Notes: a model not told the origin generated them from the sequence alone. Shown: positions 1-9,700, counted from the first letter of the stretch. The stretch is DNA of 24,650 nt from Theristus sp. LFF4_11 (GCA_030248135.1 JASANC010002717.1:1-24650), one strand, 5' to 3'. A program made the numbers and translations.

Positions 1-285
1 GAAGACAACAAACACAGAAAAAGCACTTTGAACTTTATGACTATTGCACTTTGGGGTTGTACGAGATCTTGACTATTGTGGCCTGCAATAAACAGACGAA
101 ACAAAGCAAAACAAATAAAAATCACAATGGAAAAGAAAACACTCATCCTCCAGCAACGACCACTGGCGTCCACCTCCCCTTCAGATTGTCGCCGCAATTC
201 CAGATGATTCCAACAGATGCTCAATAAAAGGTGTCCTCCATGACAATCGCCAAATCCTCTTTCATGCCCTCCATGGCTTCGACAG

Positions 286-831
286 CTACTCCAGCGCTAG
301 CAAACTCCCTTCCAAGTCCAAATAGTTTCCCGGCACTTCACATAATTGACCCATTCGTACCACGCTTGCCCTGTTCAATCGCTTTCCCTGCACAGCATCT
401 GGCAACCAGTTTCCCTCCGCGTCTGTGGTAGCGACCCACGTTGACGGGTGATCTTCCGGCCATTTCTCCAAAGATGGTTGCAAGCTCGGCATGTAGTCTT
501 CCCACTGAAACGTCCACTGGCCATCGGTGCCTAGCCATCCTTTCGTACCCACTCGCAATCGACATTTTTCGACATCGTGCGGAATCAAACCACGTAGATC
601 GGCGTCCCGATAATGGCAATTCTCTGGCACATGTCCTCGATGATCGCAAATTCGGCACAAGTCGTTGTTCAGCTCCTCCTCCAAGCCTGCTTGCACTGCT
701 GCGCGGTACTCGTCCAACTTCGTATCTCCAAGGAAGACATCACGCCCCGCGGGTTGTTGTGGGATCCCACGCAATTCCTCCTGGATCGTTAGGCATCGTT
801 CTTCTGGCGCGGTGAACCAGCTATCGCACAT
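286..831 (-). CDS. Reading frame with a CCHC zinc knuckle, possibly retroelement-derived
   Basis: A 181-residue reverse-strand frame with an acidic, Trp-rich carboxyl half. Near residue 58 it has a Cys-x2-Cys-x4-His-x4-Cys zinc knuckle (core CRICDHRGHVPENC), the signature of retroviral-type Gag and of some cellular RNA-binding proteins. The frame stays open upstream of the first ATG to about position 885, where a second Cys cluster (CKGSGRASC) occurs, so the true start may lie in another exon. It is upstream of the left copy of the segmental duplication and has no counterpart beside the right copy. I recognise no protease, polymerase or integrase nearby. It could be a relic of a transposable element's first ORF or an exon of a host gene; the knuckle is seen, the origin is inferred. 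Confidence 0.4.
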   Translation of the reverse strand: MCDSWFTAPEERCLTIQEELRGIPQQPAGRDVFLGDTKLDEYRAAVQAGLEEELNNDLCRICDHRGHVPENCHYRDADLRGLIPHDVEKCRLRVGTKGWLGTDGQWTFQWEDYMPSLQPSLEKWPEDHPSTWVATTDAEGNWLPDAVQGKRLNRASVVRMGQLCEVPGNYLDLEGSLLALE

Positions 832-1099
832 CGGCGGACAACTCGCACGACCACTGCCTTTGCATTGATCCGCCCGTAGCGATCCTGATTATGGCTTCAA
901 ACGCGGCGCAGCTTGCTGCACAGCTCCTCGTGGAGAACACCATACTCCCGCGGACTCGGCGCAATTTTTGACTTAATCGTTCCCTTTATTTTTGCAAACC
1001 ACTTGCGCAAAAAATTGTTCATGGGGTATTGTATGCTCCAAACCATTTTCAGTGTTCGTCGTTCGTTTTCATTTTTACAGATCAACCACAAGAGAGATA

Positions 1100-2127
1100 A
1101 TGACCAAGCAACTTGTGCCAGTTTACCTCTGCGCAGCGGCGTTCGTGTTGACTTTGTTTTCAGGTATGTAATAGCGGGTTTGCTTCAGATTTCAGTTTTT
1201 GAAAATTTTATAATGTTTTTTTTTCAAAGTGTGCGTAATTTTGGGTGTGTTCGACATTACTCCCGCCCGGTTTGTTAAACTTTGAAATTGGTTATGGAGA
1301 GTTTTCCAAAGTGAACACGCCAGCAAAAAAATTGCAGAAGTGCATGGCAACGTGATTCTGATGCCGATGTCGGGTGGCGTGGCCAGTTTAAAGAAGACAA
1401 CGTGCGACCCTGTGGAACGGAAGATCAATGCGTGCGCTTGCTGTAAGATGGACTGCTGGTCGGTCGGTTGAAAATGGAAACAATTTGAAAACACAGTCAA
1501 CACGCACAAAACCGTGACCGACCATTTTTGTTGTGCTTCTTGTACCAGCGGTAGCCGAACAAAAGCTGGAAGCGATCTATCACAGGTGTAACCGCTGGTA
1601 GCACAACAAAAATGATTGCTGATGGTTTTTCTGAGTCCAACCCTTAGAATCTGTCGTCATGTGGTGGCATTTGCCGCAGATCACAAAAATGCGTGCGTGC
1701 TCATACCGCACGGCGACAGATTCACCACTTTCCATCACACCGTCGCGCGAGTGTGGTGTGCGGTTGGACTCGGTCGGTGTTCAACAAGGGAATCAAGCAC
1801 GCTGACTGGCTGGTGACGAAACGAATTCGCAATGCACATAAAAAATCAAATTAATGCAATTTTTCTCAGCGAAAACGTTGCACACGACCAGCTTGCTCTG
1901 GTCATCAACACATAGGTATCAATAAGCTGATCAACACACGTTGCACACGTTCAATTTATCAGGAACAATTTTTTTCAAAAACAGCAGGAAGTGAACAGTG
2001 TGATCAATAGTTTTTGCACAGGTATGGTGAAACGGCGCTGGAAGGGGCTGAGACAAACGTCATGGAAACTTTGATGCGTATCAAGCAGTGCATCAAAACT
2101 GTCTGCCAGCTGACGTACGTCTGCTGA
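1100..2127 (+). CDS. Small secreted cysteine-containing protein, paralogue A (exons partly resolved)
   Basis: Exon 1 (1100-1163) encodes a classic signal peptide, starting MTKQLVPVYL and running through a hydrophobic Ala/Leu/Phe core, and ends in phase 1 at a GTATGT donor. In the simplest model the acceptor at 1336-1337 joins 1338-1471, giving 65 residues with a Cys-x9-Cys-x-Cys-Cys-x3-Cys tail ending at TGA. Both paralogues keep this frame and all five Cys. A longer gene is also possible. A conserved last exon (2022-2127, entered in phase 2 after GCACAG) encodes a Cys-bearing tail ending TYVC-stop, and 1712-1811 is almost identical in the two copies. The middle exons cannot be chained identically in both copies, so one copy may be broken or spliced differently. 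I do not recognise the family. A TTTTTACAG just before the ATG suggests a 5' UTR intron or a trans-splice acceptor. Confidence 0.6.
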
Positions 2128-2507
2128 TGCATTCACGGCATAAATACGCATTGGCTGCAGCAGAGATCGTTGAAAAAAAAATACCAGAATTTTGTTTTTG
2201 CGTTTCCTCAAATGACCGTTGATTTTGCACTATTAAAATTCGTTTCACTATTTGCACTGAGAAACTTTATTTTAAAATTTTAGAAGAAATTTTAACAAGT
2301 TTTATTAGCATAACTTTCACAACTTTAAAAAAATCAGTGAATGATAACAATGGTTTCTCCAGTGGATAACGCTAGTCGAATAAGAACTCATAAACATATT
2401 TATCACACATCGATTAAAAACGTTGCGATTGAAGTTGAAGTTGAGATTTAAAAAAATCACACCAGCGACAGTTCGTTGTCATCTCACGTTTGCTTGTCGT
2501 GGCACGC

Positions 2508-3000
2508 TCAATCGAACAAACTGGCGGGCACGATGACAGCCACGTGGTCGCGCGTTGGCGTTTGCAGGATGACGTCATTCGGTTGCCAGGTGTCATCGTT
2601 CGTGTCGTACACATCGATCGTTTGCAGGTTTTCCCCCGCTGCCGCTGCGCCACCGATCGCATACATACGACCTGGCAACACACACACCCATAGAACTATG
2701 ACCTATTTTTTAAACGTGCCCCACTGAAATGACGTCATGTGCCGCCAAACATGCGCTTGCCGTTCACAGCACACCAAATTTTCCGTTTAGCTGATTTCTT
2801 CCCGTAAACAAATGGTGAATGTCGAATCAGTCACACCAAACTGACATTTTAGTACCTGTACTTTGACAAACGAGCGTTTTTAAAGCAAATGACGTCATTT
2901 TAGTCTGGACACGTTTGTATAAATCCACGATACACATTGTGCTGCTTATCTTCGTGAATTCAGCAAACGGACTGACTGTTGAGCAACTCCTCGATCTGCA
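2508..3000 (-). pseudogene. Kelch gene remnant: orphan last exon joined by deletion to exon 1 debris
   Basis: 2508-2671 is a near-identical copy of the last exon of the kelch gene at 6762-6925, with the CCAG acceptor, the MYAIGG kelch core and the stop intact. No upstream exons follow. Instead, after a MITE at 2699-2930, sequence matching 6955-6985 runs to about 2963 and then switches to sequence matching 9745-9780 inside kelch exon 1. Some 2.7 kb holding exons 2-8 is therefore missing. The remnant ends where the 3001-3882 element begins. It cannot make the full protein. Confidence 0.85.
2699..2930. mobile_element. Stowaway-like MITE, 232 bp, TA target duplication
   Basis: Terminal inverted repeats of about 40 bp run inward from both ends and share the core AAATGACGTCAT (left near 2727, right near 2886). 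TA dinucleotides flank it at 2697-2698 and 2931-2932. The paralogous block at 6951 has a single TA and no insert, which is the empty site and fixes the borders. A TA duplication with inverted ends and no coding capacity fits a Tc1/mariner-mobilised MITE. Each arm carries a TGACGTCA palindrome (a consensus CREB site); whether that matters is unknown. Confidence 0.8.
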
Positions 3001-3882
3001 TCTCTGATGTGGTACACACGGATAAGTACATAAGAGTCACATTTTTGCGCCGTTTATTCGTTATTTCGGTTGTACGGCATGGCCGATTAAACATGGCAGC
3101 TTTTTTCAGGGTGCAAGGAGCGCGCGAATTTTGAATGAAAGAAAAAAAGACGTTCAGAAACCAAATTTTGTGCCAATTTTGACGCGTTTCTTTAAACTAA
3201 TGGATTATCCGCGCTATTCTGTTCATTCTTTCTCCCTTGCACACACGTTTGCGAATTATGTTGGCATTTTTGAAAAAGACAACTCCTAGTCTGCGAGTGA
3301 TCCCGCCTTGATGCACTGCCTCATTTATTCGGCCATACTGTACATGGCAACCTTCGTACTTTGTAGACAAGTGAAACTTTCACATTTGCGGTTTTTCGGT
3401 TATTTAGCGACCACTATAATCATTAAAATAACGATCAGATTAGGTAGATCGAAATAACAAAATTAGATAGCTGACACTGCTTTGCCCAGGACAAAGTGTA
3501 TCGCAGAGGCATTGGGGAACGCAAGGCCTCCTTCTGTAGCAAAGGCATGACTCACAGGACAGACGGTTTATCCTGCCACTAGAGTTTGGTAAAAAGGGTG
3601 AAAATCAACAGAAGACAACACCTTTTTGTCACTGGTTCTGGTTTGTACACAGCGGTGCGTACGTTAGCAACAGCGATAAAGCTACACAGCAATGTTTTGC
3701 AATCTCTGATTTTTCTGTTTTTGCACAGAATTTACAGAATTTCGCACATGGTGTGTTTAGACTAAACTGAAAATGACAATTAAAAAATAACTTTTAAAAA
3801 GTTTTCACGCTTTTTAGCAAAACAAACGCGGCGCAAAAATATCACTCTAATGTGCTTGTATCCGTGTGTACCACATCAGAGA
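3001..3882. mobile_element. 882-bp non-autonomous element with ~54-bp terminal inverted repeats
   Basis: The first bases (TCTCTGATGTGGTACACACG) recur inverted at 3863-3882. The similarity runs inward for about 54 bp on each side (3001-3054 against 3829-3882), both arms ending in a TTTTTGCGCCG motif. The interior is AT-rich with no long reading frame, so it is a MITE or deletion derivative. I see no clear target-site duplication (flanks TGCA and CTTG). It sits exactly at the broken edge of the kelch exon 1 fragment, so it, or excision near it, may have helped to destroy that copy. Confidence 0.75.
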
Positions 3883-4018
3883 CTTGAGAAAAGAGTTGTC
3901 GAGCCAAGTTTGTCACTGCTTACACAAAGCCATATTCCTCCTTTTATATGCGTCTCCCGCAGTTTTAGCTAATATTGATTTCTGACTGGTTCTCATTTTT
4001 GTAATGCCTGACTGCACC
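3883..4018. other. Spacer between two transposable elements
   Basis: About 135 bp with no gene or repeat that I recognise. Its last nine bases, GACTGCACC (4010-4018), are the left copy of the target duplication of the next element. Confidence 0.5.
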
Positions 4019-4029
4019 GGCTCGTGTAC

Positions 4030-4158
4030 TATTCCGGCCCGCGAAATTCCGGCCCGAAGAATTCCGGTCCGAAAAATTCCCGCCTAAAGAGTTCCGGCCA
4101 GACAATTCCGGCCCGGAGAATTCCGGCCCGAAAAATTCCGGCCCGGAGAATTCCGGCC
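4030..4158. repeat. Left arm: 15-bp tandem array, about nine units
   Basis: Units of AATTCCGGCCCGAAG with substitutions, head to tail. Because 15 is a multiple of three, each frame translates as a five-residue repeat, which produces spurious pentapeptide-like proteins. It is the inverted partner of 4728-4868. Confidence 0.85.
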
Positions 4159-4727
4159 AGATGAATTTTCGCAAGCACGAACAATATTAAACCACACGAG
4201 GTGATTTTTGGCAATAAAATATCGATGTTCACGCCGTAAATAAATAAATTCATACAGCTACTTTGAAGCTTTATTTGCCGTGTAGAATTTAACCTGAGGT
4301 TTTTTTTTGTTCCAGCAAGTTGAACATAATGACTTGTGTGTGCCCCCCTCGAAATTTGCTGGACACTCCACCCAGCAAAATTTGCTTGAAATTTTTTGAG
4401 ACACCGAAAAAAAGTCACGTTTGAAATAATGAAAATGCAAACCAGCCAGCAAGATCACGCAAGTCAAAAAATGCAGAAATAATATCAAGGACAAAAAACA
4501 CAGCACAAACAAAAATCAGTTAATAATTGATGGTTCGTGATAAGAAAATTAATCTTTTTGTTAATTATTTTGGAAAAAAGGTTTCTCGTTCTAAAAAATC
4601 AAACAAGACAAACATTTTTTTGAACATCATTGAAAATACACTGTAACATGTTAACATCGATATTTTATTACTAAAAAATCACTTCGTGTGGTTTAATATT
4701 TTTCGTGCTGGCAAAAATCCATCGGGC

Positions 4728-4868
4728 CGGAATTCTCCAGGCCGGAATTCTTCGGGCCGGAATTATCCCAAGCCGGAATTCTTGGGGCCGGAATTCTGCG
4801 GAACGGAATTCTTCGGGGCGGAATGAGCCGGCCGGAACTCTTCAGGCCGGAATTAGCGGGCCGGAATT
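4728..4868. repeat. Right arm: 15-bp tandem array, inverted relative to the left arm
   Basis: About nine or ten units of the complementary motif (GGGCCGGAATTCTTC), more diverged than the left arm. Together the two arms could fold into a long imperfect hairpin. Confidence 0.85.
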
Positions 4869-4888
4869 GTACCACCCCCGACTGCACC

Positions 4889-5277
4889 AGCACCCAGCGC
4901 AGTCACAGATGAATTGCGGGTGTTTCGTGATCCAGTACATCGGCGGTGTGTCGTGTCTTCTGCGCAGTTAATTGAAAATTTTATGAATTATAAATGACTC
5001 TGTGTTCGCACTCCGTTTCGAGCCTTCTCTGCCTGTCCCTTGAAAAGCTCAACGGCACTTGCAACAACACTTGCATTCAGTTGTTGTGTCCATGACTGTG
5101 CGATGTTTGTTAGACGTCCTCATTCTTGCGTTTACAATTCTGAACAACAAGACAGCTCAGCTCTTTCCAGCTCTTTTTTCGTTCCACAGACCATAACGGT
5201 GGCGTGTTTTTAGTATGGCGGACTTCTTCCCGTTGAAAACACATTGATTTTCCAAAGAAACATTCAGAAATAAAATG
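4889..5277. other. Intergenic stretch before the right duplication copy
   Basis: No frame, splice pattern or repeat that I can support. A short Cys-containing frame at 4900-4970 ends at a stop and lacks splice support. Confidence 0.4.
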
Positions 5278-5412
5278 ATTTTTTGGCTTATCGTTCCGTT
5301 TATTTGTGCAAACCACTCGCGCAAAAAATCGTTCGTGGGATGTTGTATGTATGTTCCAAACCATTTTCAGTGTTGGTCGTTTTACTTTTACAGATCAACC
5401 ACAAGAGAGATA

Positions 5413-6398
5413 ATGACCAAGCAGCTTGAGCCAGTGTACCTCTGCGCAGCGGCGTTCATGTTGACTTTGTTTTCAGGTATGTGATGGCGGGTTTATTTCA
5501 GATTTCAGTCTCTGAAAATTTTATGGTGTTCTTTTTCAAAGTATGCATAATTTTGGATGTGTTCGAGAATACTCCCGCATGGATTGTATAACTTTGAAAT
5601 TGGTTGTGGAGAGCTTTCCAAAATGAACGCCAGCAACAAAAATTGCAGACGTGCATGGGAACATGATTCTGATGCCGTTGTCGGGTGGCGTGGCCAAGCA
5701 GACAATGTGCGACCCTGTGAAATGGATGATCTATGCGTGCGATTGCTGCAAGATGGATTGCTGGTCGGTCGGTTGAAAATGGAATGCTGTACAACTTGAA
5801 AATACAGTCAACACGCACAAAACGTGACCGACCATTTTTGTTGTGTTTTTTTGTACCAGCTGTAGCCGAACGATGGAGCGACCCATCACAGGTGTAACCG
5901 CTGGTAGCTCAAAAAAAAATGTTTGCTGATGATTTCTTGAATCCATCCCTTAGAATTTGCCGTCACGTGGTGGACTTCCCACAAATCACCGCGTGGCGAC
6001 AGATTCACCACTTTCCATCACACCGTCGCGTGAGTGTGGTGTGCGGTTGGACTCGGTCGGTGTTCAACAAGGGAATCAAGCACGCTGACTGGCTCGTGAA
6101 GAAACATAAATAATCGAATGCGATTTTCCCAGCGAAAACGTTGAACACGTTCGATATCAGACCAGCTAGCTGGTTATCAACACATATCAAGCTGATCAAC
6201 ACACGTTGCACACGTTCAATCAGGAACAATTTTCTCAAGAACAACATCAAGAATAGTGTGATCAATAGTTTTCACAGGTACGGAGAAACAGCGCTGGAAG
6301 AGACGAATGTCATGGAATTGACTGATGATCATATCAATGCTTTGATGCGTATCGAGCAGTGCTACAAAACTGTCTGCCAAAGGGCGTACGTCTGCTAA
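5413..6398 (+). CDS. Small secreted cysteine-containing protein, paralogue B (exons partly resolved)
   Basis: Exon 1 (5413-5476) encodes the same signal peptide as paralogue A with a few replacements and ends in phase 1 at GTATGT. The two-exon model adds 5649-5776 and gives 63 residues with the same Cys-x9-Cys-x-Cys-Cys-x3-Cys tail; the six-base length difference from A keeps the frame. An alternative frame through 5557-5799 is also open and has its own Cys pairs. The last exon (6278-6398) is conserved with A (RYGETALE near its start, AYVC-stop at its end) and differs by in-frame indels, a sign of protein-level constraint. A 23-base deletion near 5970 shifts the frame of a possible middle exon relative to A. 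It converges on the kelch gene, with about 360 bp between the two stop codons. Confidence 0.6.
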
Positions 6399-6551
6399 TG
6401 CATTCACGGCATAAATACGCATTGGCTGAAGCAGAGATCGTTGAAAAAATACAAGAACTTTGTTTATTTGCGTTTCCTCAAATGACCGTTGATTTTGCAC
6501 TCTATTAAAATTCGTTTCACTATTTGCACTGAGAAACTAATTTTAACAAGT

Positions 6552-6557
6552 TTTATT
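6552..6557 (-). terminator. Poly(A) signal of the kelch gene
   Basis: AATAAA on the reverse strand about 205 bases past the kelch stop. It is preserved in the left duplication copy. It lies past the forward gene's last stop, so the two 3' UTRs may overlap. Confidence 0.5.
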
Positions 6558-6761
6558 GGCATAACTATTACAACTTTAAAAAAAACTTCAGTGAATGATA
6601 ACAATGGTTTCTCCAGTGAATAACGCTAATCGAATAAGAACTCATAAACATATTTATCACACATCGATAAAAAAACGTTGCGATTGAAGTTGAAGTTGAG
6701 ATTAAAAAAATCACACCAGCGAATGTTCGTTGTCATCTCACGTTTGCTTGTCGTGCCCCGC

Positions 6762-9700
6762 TCAATCGAACAAACTGGCAGGCACGATGACGGCCACGTG
6801 GTCGCGCGTTGGCGTTTGCAGAATGACGTCATTCGGTTGCCAGGTGTCATCGTTCGTGTCGTACACATCGATCGTTTGCAGGTTTTCCCCCGCTGCCGCT
6901 GCGCCCCCGATCGCGTACATACGACCTGGCAACACACACACCCATAGAACTACACACATGTGTGCTGCTTGTCTTCGTGAATTCATTCAAGAGTTCTAAC
7001 GCTGCAGCTGCAATGTGACGTCAGCTGAAAGGTTCAGCTTCACCACTGAAATCGGACTGGCATGCGGCCGATTCAAAAACAGCCAATTAGGTCCTAGTTT
7101 CATGCAATTGAAATACCGACAGCTTCCTGAACGCAAAACTAATATTGTGGTCATGGTAAAATCAGTTTTTGCTGCACTCAACCGGCGTCATCGTCCGCGA
7201 CCAACTGCAACGAGAATCGCCCGGGCACTGGCAGGTCAGCGATGTCCGTCCACTGGTTGCTGGCGCTGTCGTAGCGTTCGCACGTGCGCAACTGAGGCAT
7301 GCCGCCGCACGTGTACACGTAGCTGCAGTGCAAAGCAACAGCAACAAAACATGGACGAGTTCTCACACTTTCAACGTGTCTGACATAGGGATGGAAAAAA
7401 CCGGTTTTATTCCCCATGCCAACCCTCGTCTGACATACAGCCGCCAGTTGGCCGTTCATGCGCACCAACTAAAAGAACCTTTTTGAACCTGATAAGTCAT
7501 CACGGAGGTGGAAATCCGGCATTCAGAACTTTAAAAGTGAATATTGACGAATTATACAAAACGAAACAAAATTGTGTTACCGTCCATCCGACGCCATTTC
7601 GTGCAGCCAGCGCGCGCGCGTCATGTCCGCGAGTCGGAGCCAGTCCTGCGTGTCGGCTTCGTAGCGATACACGGACTTGTGCACGAGACGGTCGCAGCGC
7701 CCACCGGACACGATCATTTGACCCTGCACATGTACATGTTTGTGTGACATGCTACATGTATCAGCTAGGTTTTTAACTCTACAAATCAATGCGCTTGTAA
7801 ACACGCACAGGAAACCGTTTCATGTTGTGATGCGGAAGTTCAAAAACGCTTCCAGCAAACCTGATGGACCACCCCGGCATGTGCCTCCAGACAGACGTAC
7901 TCGGGCACACGTATCGTTGTCCAGCCCTGCGTCGGGTGCAGCGCCGGGCGCACCTCGCACTCGTGCATGCACACGTCCGGACGGTCGCCGATCCAGCAGC
8001 CGCACACCCACATCGTGTTGTTCGGCTGCACAACACGCAACACACAAACAACTGTGCAAACAGCAGCACTGCACTGGTGACAGCGCACTCGGTTATAGCC
8101 TGGCAATGTTGCACAGGCACAACACAAACACGCAGGCACAACACAAACACACAGGCACAACACAAACACACAGGCACAACACAAACGCACAGGCACAACA
8201 CAAACACACAGGCACAACACAAACACACAGGCACACTACGCACGCTGTTGCAACATCGCACGTATGCGCATGTGTTTGTGTGACTGTGCGACATTGCTGG
8301 ATTACTGAGAGCACTGTCTTCAGATTGGCACTAAACAAGCACTAAATGGTTTTATTGTAACATTTGCCACAGTATTTTACTTCAATCACGGCGACACTGG
8401 GCAGCGCACGCCACGAGTTCAAGTCAAACTGAAAACGATCCCAGATGTTCTCGACCGGGTCAAACAGATCGATGCGCGGGTCGTCTGAAAGGAAAGTGCT
8501 CAGCAATTTTTATTGCACCCGTTCCCTAACCAGTTTAGAAACACGAGACTACTGAACTCCGGTGGATTTTTTTATAATTTCATATATTTCTGTAGCTCCC
8601 CTTCAAGCTTTCAGAAACTCAGAATGAACCGTTTATCATTCCGTGGTCAGAGTGCTCGACAAACTTCAAAACCACACAACGAATCTTCACACAAGTTGCG
8701 AAATTTCAAAATAAAAAAAAACAAAATCAGAGACGCACGCCATCCGCTGATGATCCATATTTTGTTGTTGAACCAGAGCACGCCCGGATCGATGCGCGGC
8801 TCCGGCCAGTCAGTGTGGATCTGCGAGATGTTCGGCTGGCCGGTGCTGACGCGGATCACCTGCACGTGCGGGTTGTGCTTGTCGACAATGATGATCGCTG
8901 ACACACCTACAATAAGCCATAAGCCACACACAATCATTTGCTGTGAGAGCAAAGCTGCACGCAAACAGTTTGAAAACGGACAAAAGTACAGTGGGCACTT
9001 TAGGCGCGCGCCAACCCAATCACCTAATCAGCTAGTTGTGCGTGACAGTGGGTGAAATAAAACATGGAAAGTTCGCTGCTTGCCACAGACACCAACTAGG
9101 CAGACCCGCCCACAAGTTCCACTAGTCGACCTCTAAACTATAGGCAATCAGCTGATGCAAGTTTTCACTGCAGACATTGCTGTGGGGGCAGAGTCTGTCC
9201 TGCACAGAAAGCATGCATCACGTGATCATCAACCAATCAGCTGACTGCCTAAAATTTAAGGTTCAACTGTAGAAAGCAGCATGTGCAACGAGCAAAATGC
9301 GAAGTTTGGATAAAAACCGAACTGGCTGGTGTCACCGGTCCGTCGTCTTCTGCCGTTTCATCAGAGCTCGGCTCATCAGCACAGTCGCACGTTTGCAACC
9401 GTCGCAATGCCAGCTCGTTATCAGGGTGGTACATGTAAAATGCTGAAACAGAAAAAAACAGTTTTGTTATCGTTTTATGTGTAAAAGTACTAACTGCAAA
9501 CGTCCATTAAGCAAACTTTATTTGGATTGAAATCCAGTGTTGAAAATAATACCGAACCCCTCCACCCACCGTCAAGCAGATCGTGTCTCAGCGCCTCGAA
9601 CGCACGCATCAAACGTTGATTTTGGCCTGATAAAAAAAATTCGATTAAAGATTGCTACATTTCCGTGCACGTTTTTCAGCCTGTGACCTCAATCGAGCGA

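Larger units (their letters stand above)
968..2964. repeat. Left copy of a tandem segmental duplication
   Basis: Bases 968-2698 align collinearly with 5278-6953, and homology resumes at 2931-2964 (matching about 6951-6985) after a transposon insertion. The shared block holds the secreted-peptide gene on the forward strand and the last kelch exon on the reverse strand. Small indels and substitutions are scattered through it. This copy is the degenerate one on the kelch side; the right copy continues into an intact kelch gene. Confidence 0.9.
4019..4879. mobile_element. 861-bp inverted-repeat element with minisatellite arms and 9-bp target duplication
   Basis: GACTGCACC lies directly on both sides (4010-4018 and 4880-4888), as expected for a 9-bp target-site duplication. 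Inside it the two ends are inverted copies of each other. Each arm begins with a short GTAC motif, continues as 15-bp tandem repeats built on AATTCCGGCCCGAAG, and then a unique stretch of about 75 bp (4155-4232 against 4640-4735 inverted) including ATATTAAACCACACGA. The 400-bp centre (about 4235-4640) is AT-rich and non-coding. This is a foldback-type transposon layout, seen directly. The family is not one I can name. Confidence 0.75.
5278..6985. repeat. Right copy of the tandem segmental duplication
   Basis: Collinear with 968-2964 (see that entry). This copy keeps the empty TA site at 6951-6952, where the left copy has a MITE, and continues without a break into the intact kelch gene, so it looks like the structurally ancestral copy. 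Confidence 0.9.

Noticed and set aside
1338..1811. Secreted phospholipase A2
   Set aside because: One frame gives Cys-x2-Glu/Asp-Asp-x-Cys, a faint echo of the PLA2 Cys-x2-His-Asp-x-Cys site, but the catalytic His is absent in both copies and there is no calcium loop.
3965..4971. Pentapeptide-repeat-like proteins on both strands
   Set aside because: The five-residue periodicity comes from the 15-bp tandem repeats in the arms of the 4019-4879 element; the frames are AT-biased outside the repeat and have no splice or start context.
7740..8345. His/Thr-rich 201-residue and Cys/Val-rich reverse frames
   Set aside because: These are the 19-bp minisatellite read in different frames, overlapping a kelch exon.
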